From: Corynebacterium sp. ACRPS
GTDB lineage: Bacteria > Actinomycetota > Actinomycetes > Mycobacteriales > Mycobacteriaceae
Assembly (NCBI RefSeq): GCF_022346005.1
Contig: NZ_JAKRMY010000014.1
Span: forward strand, 1 to 55,624
Direction: 5' to 3'
DNA length: 55,624 bases
This document shows, piece after piece, positions 51,591 through 55,624 of this stretch. The position numbers and the translations under genes are program-made. The notes under the pieces are model-generated. The model was given only the letters and a program-made list of their open reading frames with translations, had not been told where the DNA came from and did not search any database. Position 1 is the stretch's first letter. Each line of letters starts with the position of its first letter.

Positions 51591-52217
51591 CTATTCGCTT
51601 TCTTCACTTTGTCCAGTAGTGGGATAAATCTTAAAGCCATCCTGGCTAACTTTATAGGTTACGACACCACCAGCAGCAGCGACGATAAGTGCAAGAATCG
51701 ACGGAACAGTCTTGCCATACCAGGCAAGAAGAAAGGTTCCCATCAATGCGAGGAGCGTTACTAGCGCAAACACAGATTGTTGCCGACGCTCCAAAATTCC
51801 GCGGTTATCGATAGAACGGGCGACCGCTTTCTGAACCTCAGCATCAGCCATTGCAGATTGATGGCGTGTATCTAGCGCAGTCTCCGCCATCTTGATGATT
51901 CTATCGGCCGCGCCAGGCAACACAGATTCATAGCCTGAAAAGTCTTGAACCGCAGGCAAAGGACCCGAACGCGCTGCGAACATCGCTTGAACTTGGGCAC
52001 TCTCTACCTGCGGTCCGTCTGGCTGATTTTTTACCTCGGAATCGGGATTTTCTGCATCGCGTCGTTCAGCGCTCGACCCGTGTCGTTCCAGCTCTCTGTC
52101 ATCAGAGTCTCCGGACGGGCGATTGACACGCGGAATATTTTCTCCCCTGTGCTCGTTGTCGCCAGGAGTTTCCGAGTTCTCCCGCGAGTTTTCATACTCG
52201 ACCGAGTCATCCGACAT
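51591..52217 (-). CDS. DUF2335 membrane protein
   Basis: A 208-aa protein: long acidic disordered N-terminus (1-80), then the DUF2335 motif ARSGPLPAVQDFSGYESVLPG and ADRIIKMAE, and two C-terminal membrane helices (about 147-165 and 168-190). DUF2335 proteins occur on phages and plasmids; function unknown. AAGGAG lies 6 bases before the ATG at 52217, which is why this start is chosen. Last gene of the leftward cluster. Confidence 0.8.
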   Translation of the reverse strand: MSDDSVEYENSRENSETPGDNEHRGENIPRVNRPSGDSDDRELERHGSSAERRDAENPDSEVKNQPDGPQVESAQVQAMFAARSGPLPAVQDFSGYESVLPGAADRIIKMAETALDTRHQSAMADAEVQKAVARSIDNRGILERRQQSVFALVTLLALMGTFLLAWYGKTVPSILALIVAAAGGVVTYKVSQDGFKIYPTTGQSEESE

Positions 52218-52256
52218 CACCACTCCTTCCATCAACTGTTTACGGTAACTAAAATT

Positions 52257-52469
52257 TTAGTCTGGATTCCTACAAATTGCTTCTCGGACGTTGGAAACTT
52301 CATAGACGTTTTTGCGTCCATCCAGCTTGCGGGCTCGGATCTTTCTACGCTCCGCCCACTTTCTTAAGCGTTCGGGGGTGACATCGTACCCCTTTTGTCT
52401 TAACTTGTAGGTGAAAGTTTTTGCTGTGAGCCAGACTTCCTGCGGTGTCATGTCTGCGAGGGTTTTCAT
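52257..52469 (-). CDS. small DNA-binding-like phage protein (70 aa)
   Basis: A basic 70-aa protein (MKTLADMTPQEVWLTAKTF ... RKNVYEVSNVREAI). The segment YDVTPERLRKWAERRKIRARKL resembles the helix-turn-helix of excisionase/MerR-like small proteins. GGAG lies 6 bases before the ATG and the start overlaps the upstream gene's stop. Confidence 0.7.
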   Translation of the reverse strand: MKTLADMTPQEVWLTAKTFTYKLRQKGYDVTPERLRKWAERRKIRARKLDGRKNVYEVSNVREAICRNPD

Positions 52470-52708
52470 GCTTCGCTCCATTCTGTGGTGTAGCGGCGCA
52501 TCAGGGTGCCGGGGGCTACGTCGAAATAGTGTGGGTCTTCGAAATCGCCGTTCCAGCTGCCGCGTGGGTGGGGTTGGGCGGTGATTTCTTCTGTGTCCAT
52601 GTCTGCGATGGTTTGTAGGGCGCGGCGTACGTGGACTTGTGGCACATGGCCTGTGTATCGGTCTTCTCCGAGCCAGCACTCCGCTTCCTCGGGCGTCATC
52701 GGGGTCAT
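52466..52708 (-). CDS. hypothetical phage protein (80 aa)
   Basis: Acidic, soluble, no recognised domain (MTPMTPEEAECWLGEDRY ... LMRRYTTEWSEA). AGGAG lies 6 bases before the ATG; it overlaps genes on both sides by 4 bases, so it is part of a tightly coupled operon. Confidence 0.75.
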   Translation of the reverse strand: MTPMTPEEAECWLGEDRYTGHVPQVHVRRALQTIADMDTEEITAQPHPRGSWNGDFEDPHYFDVAPGTLMRRYTTEWSEA

Positions 52709-53142
52709 TGGTTCTCCTCTGCGTGGTTGGTGGCGGCGAGTAGGGCGAGGCCTATTTTCCGCATTTTGGCGGGTGCTCCTTTGACTCTGCCTGCGGCGGT
52801 ACTTAGCAGGACTTCGCCGTCGAAGATGTAGATTGAGGCGATGTCGTGGACTTCATCGTCTTCGACGAACCAGCCTTTTGTGCCGTCATCGAAAGGAAAA
52901 GTGGGTTCGGGCAGGTCGGGGGCGCGGAGTCGGATTACTTCTTGTGCGAGTTCCGGGGCGAGGGCGGCGAGAGACACATCTTCGTCTCGGCGGCTCCAAT
53001 CGACGGCCTGGTCTGCGTTCCAAAGAACTCCATCCCCGTTTCGGTAGGTAATCACGTCATAATTGGTGTCCCCTACTTTCCACGGGCCGGGTGTGGCCTG
53101 GTCGAGTAGGTGTTTCAGGTTGGTGGTGGTGAGGTCACTCAT
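52705..53142 (-). CDS. Ead/Ea22-like phage protein
   Basis: A 145-aa protein with the ATPGPWKVGD motif near residue 16 and LAALAPELAQEVIRLRAP near 65, the pattern of Ea22-like early phage proteins of unknown function. AAGGG precedes the ATG at 53142; the longer frame upstream is a low-quality extension. It overlaps its downstream neighbour by 4 bases. Confidence 0.75.
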   Translation of the reverse strand: MSDLTTTNLKHLLDQATPGPWKVGDTNYDVITYRNGDGVLWNADQAVDWSRRDEDVSLAALAPELAQEVIRLRAPDLPEPTFPFDDGTKGWFVEDDEVHDIASIYIFDGEVLLSTAAGRVKGAPAKMRKIGLALLAATNHAEENQ

Positions 53143-53416
53143 TGATTTTCCCTTCGATGAAGTCGAGGTAGCTTTCCCATTCGGGTTGCTCTTGGTTGAG
53201 CTGTTCTTTTTCCTCCGGCGTGAGCTGGGCGCGGATGTGGATGTCGGGGCGCGCATCCTGTATGAGTTGTGCTCGGGTGCGCCTGCTGAGGATCGTCCAG
53301 TGGATCCTGACCCACGCGGTTGTGGCGCGGGTGAAATACGATTGCCTGTCGCGGCAATATCGCATCGCGCTGATGATGATGTGCTGGTTATGCGGTGGCA
53401 GCATGGGGTCGGGCAT
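53135..53416 (-). CDS. hypothetical phage protein (93 aa)
   Basis: Soluble protein with a charged helical C-half (AQLTPEEKEQLNQEQPEWESYLDF). AGGAGGGAG lies 6 bases before the ATG. It overlaps the next upstream gene's stop by one base. No family recognised. Confidence 0.72.
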   Translation of the reverse strand: MPDPMLPPHNQHIIISAMRYCRDRQSYFTRATTAWVRIHWTILSRRTRAQLIQDARPDIHIRAQLTPEEKEQLNQEQPEWESYLDFIEGKINE

Positions 53417-53793
53417 TATTCTCCCTCCTGGAGTACGTAGCGGCGGCCAGTCGGGGTGAGCTTGTCGGGAGAGGCAAAGGTCAGTAATTCCCCCTTAAAT
53501 CCCTGTCGGATGTAGTAGATTTCTTCACCCCCACAGATTTTGGACAACATGACCACCTTGCCCAGGCTGCAATGCTCGGCTTCTGCGAGGTAGTGCTTAT
53601 CGTCGTCCCATTCGATTTCGGCCATTGTGGGGCGTGGGAGCGGTGGGAGGAACTTGAGGAGTAGTTCATCACGCCGGAGGGCTTCTTTTATGTCTGCTTC
53701 GGTGTGCGCCACATCGAGTTCATGCTCAATGTAGTCTTTGACCACCTGGTGAGCTTCGATGATTTCTTGGCGGGTGAAGTTTAGTTGTCCCAT
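53416..53793 (-). CDS. hypothetical phage protein (125 aa)
   Basis: Helical N-terminal half (TRQEIIEAHQVVKDYIEHEL) and a beta-rich C-terminal half ending in KLTPTGRRYVLQEGE. AAAGGA precedes the ATG. It overlaps the 44-aa gene upstream by 13 bases. No family recognised. Confidence 0.72.
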   Translation of the reverse strand: MGQLNFTRQEIIEAHQVVKDYIEHELDVAHTEADIKEALRRDELLLKFLPPLPRPTMAEIEWDDDKHYLAEAEHCSLGKVVMLSKICGGEEIYYIRQGFKGELLTFASPDKLTPTGRRYVLQEGE

Positions 53794-53915
53794 AGTTGGT
53801 CGTCCTTTCGTAGGTCGTGTAGTTGTTCGTACCAGCGTTCTTGGCTGTCGAAATTGTTTTCTAATTCTTCTTCGTCTGGGTCGTTCGTGTCATCGAACGG
53901 AAACGGTCGAGCCAT
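53781..53915 (-). CDS. 44-aa acidic peptide gene
   Basis: A very short frame (MARPFPFDDTNDPDEEELENN ... LRKDDQLWDN) with GGAAGGA 8 bases before its ATG, overlapping the next gene by 13 bases in the operon. The composition is strongly acidic and fits the neighbours. Too short for certainty. Confidence 0.55.
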   Translation of the reverse strand: MARPFPFDDTNDPDEEELENNFDSQERWYEQLHDLRKDDQLWDN

Positions 53916-53958
53916 GGGCTAGTCCTTCCAGGTGATGGTGATGTGTGCGCCGGCGGGA

Positions 53959-54720
53959 TTAGATTTCTTCCCAGATGATTTCTGGGTGGTCAATTAACTC
54001 GTCGATGATGTGGTCAGGTGGCGTCACCTTGTGATGCGAGTTGATGTCGTGCTTTCGATGGCACGAGGTGCAGCGGGGTGAGTACCTGTCTTGGTCGGTG
54101 GAATATGCCATGAGAAAAGTGTTTTTAACGAGGTCCCAGTGCTCATTTGGGCAACCTCCGTCGTACGACCATTCGTTAGCTTGATTCCCACAGTCGACAC
54201 ATTTGTACTGCGATGCCCTGCCCCGGTCATAAAAAATGCGCTTGTGCATTCCGTCGTAGCTAGGGAGTTTCATACGCTTGCGGCCTGTTCCGCGTCCAGG
54301 ACCTTGGGCTAGTGGGTTGCCGTATTTTTTCGCCCGGTAGCCGTGGTAGTGGCAGTAGCCGTTTGCGTGGTAGGGCCGTTCGCATCCTTCCACTTCGCAG
54401 TCGCGTTTTACTTGCTTGTAGTCACTCTTTCCAAGCGGGTCTCCGTACTTCCGCCAACGCAACCAGTGTGCGTCGCACCATCCTCGCCCTTTAGCGGGCT
54501 TTTTACATCCTCTGATTGAACATTGCTGGGGTTTGGCGCACTGGTTGCAGAGAACTTTTCTCCCGTGGTCTTCGGGGAGTTTGGTTTTGCATTTTTTGCA
54601 ATGGCGGTATGGGGTTCCCGTTTTATAGATGCGGTTGTAGTGGATTGAGCAATATTTGCTTGACGCTGAACGGGCCTGTCGGTTGCATTCTTGAATCGTG
54701 CAGAGGGTACGCTCATTCAT
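53959..54720 (-). CDS. HNH-type nuclease with multiple zinc-finger-like motifs
   Basis: A 253-aa, Cys/His-rich basic protein. Repeated C-x-EGC/RGC - YCxxH units (CTIQECNRQA-YCSIHY, CSIRGCKKPA-WCDAHW, CEVEGCERPY-YCHYHG) precede a C-terminal HNH-like zinc domain (YKCVDCGNQANEW ... RCTSCHRKHD). Homologues are phage homing-type or recombination nucleases. ATG at 54720 is chosen with AGGAG 10 bases upstream; a GTG at 54729 is too close to it. Confidence 0.75.
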   Translation of the reverse strand: MNERTLCTIQECNRQARSASSKYCSIHYNRIYKTGTPYRHCKKCKTKLPEDHGRKVLCNQCAKPQQCSIRGCKKPAKGRGWCDAHWLRWRKYGDPLGKSDYKQVKRDCEVEGCERPYHANGYCHYHGYRAKKYGNPLAQGPGRGTGRKRMKLPSYDGMHKRIFYDRGRASQYKCVDCGNQANEWSYDGGCPNEHWDLVKNTFLMAYSTDQDRYSPRCTSCHRKHDINSHHKVTPPDHIIDELIDHPEIIWEEI

Positions 54721-54805
54721 AGCCCTCACGCTCCTTACTAGCGTTGTTTGGGTTAGGCCTCTGGTGAGCGTTGGCGCGCCCCTAGGGGCCGTTCTTATTC
54801 TTCCA

Positions 54806-54814
54806 ATTATAGCA
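54806..54814 (-). promoter_or_regulatory. extended -10 promoter of the leftward cluster
   Basis: On the minus strand TGCTATAAT (54814 to 54806) is an extended -10 box. It overlaps the stop codon (TAA) of the nuclease gene upstream and faces the HNH gene 86 bases downstream. A GCCCCTAGGGGC palindrome follows at 54778-54789 and could be an operator. Confidence 0.55.
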
Positions 54815-55178
54815 CATCAACTGGGCTTTTAAGTAGTTTTATGAGGTCTTCGACTTCCATAATTGCCCATTGTTTTCCGGGGTTGGTTGTGCCTCTTCGC
54901 TTGGCGATGACTACGCCGACGTGTGCGTTGTCGTTGTCGGCTTCTTGGTGGGCTTCTTTGGTCCATTGGGGGAGGTTGAGTTTGCCGCCGTAGTCCTTGC
55001 ATTCGATGGCGATTTGGCGGTTGTGTGAGTCGCGGACGTTGGCGATGTCGCCGCAGTCCTTGGCCCCGGTTTTGACTCGGCGGTCTATGCGGTCGTCGAG
55101 GTTGTCTCGAAGGTGGTCGGCTATGAGGCGTTCGAATCGTGCGCCTGCTTGTTTGGCTGTGTTTCGTGTTCTGCTCAA
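54807..55178 (-). CDS. PD-(D/E)XK nuclease, Holliday-junction-resolvase-like
   Basis: A 123-aa nuclease-fold protein. GDI (Asp) followed by IAIECKDYGG gives the D ... ExK catalytic signature, and the N-terminal AGARFERLIADHLRD helix with conserved Glu is typical of Hjc-type or VRR-like phage resolvases. It probably trims or resolves replicating phage DNA. The start is a TTG overlapping the upstream stop (TTGA), with AAAAGAG upstream; no in-frame ATG fits. Confidence 0.78.
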   Translation of the reverse strand: MSRTRNTAKQAGARFERLIADHLRDNLDDRIDRRVKTGAKDCGDIANVRDSHNRQIAIECKDYGGKLNLPQWTKEAHQEADNDNAHVGVVIAKRRGTTNPGKQWAIMEVEDLIKLLKSPVDVL

Positions 55179-55624
55179 AATGGTGGCTCTTTTCGTTTCT
55201 GGCGGGTTTGGGTGTTGTTTTGGACTGATTGCCCACGGGTGTCCTGTTCGTCCGCCTGTGGGGCCGCTGGGCGGGTTTTTGGGCCTGTTTCGGCTTGGTG
55301 GTCGCAGTGCCATGCTTCGCCGTCCTTGTATCGCATGCCGTTGTGGTCGCAGAGGTCGCAGGCGTCGATGGCGGCGCGGCGTTGCTTCTTCTCCTCGGCT
55401 TCGGCTTGGGCGCGTTGCTTCTTGGCTTCGGCGCATCCCCAGCACGCCTCTCGGCTGGGGTTGCCGTCTGGGTGCTTTTGGCAGACTCCGTTTACGGCGA
55501 GGGGCCGTGCGGCGTGAGCCGCCGCCAACTCGTCGAGACTTTCAGGGGTGGGGGTCGATGCGCCCGATTCCGAGCCGTCGTCAGCGCCTGTCTGGTTTCC
55601 CCTTCTCCCCCGAACCCCCTTAAC
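55175..55624 (-). CDS. C-terminal part of a phage protein with Cys-rich domain (partial)
   Basis: The frame is open to the window edge, so the gene starts beyond it. Visible is a Gly/Ser/Thr-rich linker, an Ala-rich helix (LDELAAAHAARPL) and Cys clusters (CQKHPDG ... CWGC; CDLCDHNGMRY ... WHCDH) that could bind zinc. Its placement upstream of the resolvase suggests a replication or DNA-binding protein. A TTG at 55528 is a possible but unconvincing internal start. Confidence 0.6.
   Translation of the reverse strand, partial: VKGVRGRRGNQTGADDGSESGASTPTPESLDELAAAHAARPLAVNGVCQKHPDGNPSREACWGCAEAKKQRAQAEAEEKKQRRAAIDACDLCDHNGMRYKDGEAWHCDHQAETGPKTRPAAPQADEQDTRGQSVQNNTQTRQKRKEPPF

Larger units (their letters stand above)
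24176..55624. mobile_element. siphophage-type prophage, right end outside the window
   Basis: From the tRNA-Asn 3' end to the edge the content is phage: terminase, portal, capsid, long-tail genes with tape measure, lysis cassette on the + strand, then small early-type genes on the - strand. Gene order is that of a long-tailed siphovirus. Integrase, repressor and attR are not visible. An IS element interrupts a tail gene, so infectious particles are unlikely from this copy. Confidence 0.95.

Overview
The window looks like a chromosome segment of a Corynebacterium (moderately high GC). The evidence is an MscCG-type glutamate-export channel, tiny porin-like peptide genes, a BioQ-type operator, a complete Wadjet (MksBEFG-like) operon, and many genes that seem to be leaderless. 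About 24 kb of host DNA is followed by at least 31 kb of a siphophage-type prophage that runs off the right edge.

Host part (1-24175): a 35-aa amphipathic peptide gene with its own promoter and terminator; a beta-lactamase-like serine hydrolase; a Tat-exported PhoD phosphatase convergent with an old-yellow-enzyme reductase; MscCG and a TRIC/UPF0126 channel flanked by two paralogous four-cysteine lipoproteins; a tRNA with a CAU anticodon; a DUF5067-like lipoprotein; an ascorbate-type PTS (EIIAB and EIIC); Ohr with a palindromic operator; the jetABCD anti-plasmid operon followed by a frameshifted DUF3800 relic; and a bioWF biotin operon with a BioQ-like operator, next to tRNA-Asn.

Prophage part (24176-55624): the junction lies at tRNA-Asn and carries two blocks of short tandem repeats that look like integrase arm sites. 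On the + strand follow small and large terminase, portal, MuF-like protein, scaffold, decoration protein, major capsid, four head-tail genes, major tail protein, two unknown helical proteins, a 1685-aa protein, tail chaperones with a probable +1 frameshift, tape measure with a lytic transglycosylase domain, distal tail protein, and a Gp37-like tail protein interrupted by an IS3-family element. The lysis module (GH25 endolysin, holin, coiled-coil membrane protein), an HNH nuclease, a 104-bp relic of the same IS and a 52-aa moron-like gene come next. A leftward cluster of small genes (DUF2335, Ea22-like, HNH, PD-(D/E)XK nuclease) fills the right end. The integrase and repressor must lie beyond the window.

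The most unusual object is the 1685-aa protein at 35518-40575. Its first ~195 residues are clearly homologous to this phage's own major tail protein. A ~400-residue helical region follows, then ~1090 residues of almost continuous hydrophobic, membrane-type sequence. It sits with two other unexplained helical proteins between the tail-tube gene and the tail chaperones, and I know of no described tail protein built this way. A tail component that acts in membranes, perhaps for crossing the mycolate envelope, is my inference and has not been demonstrated.
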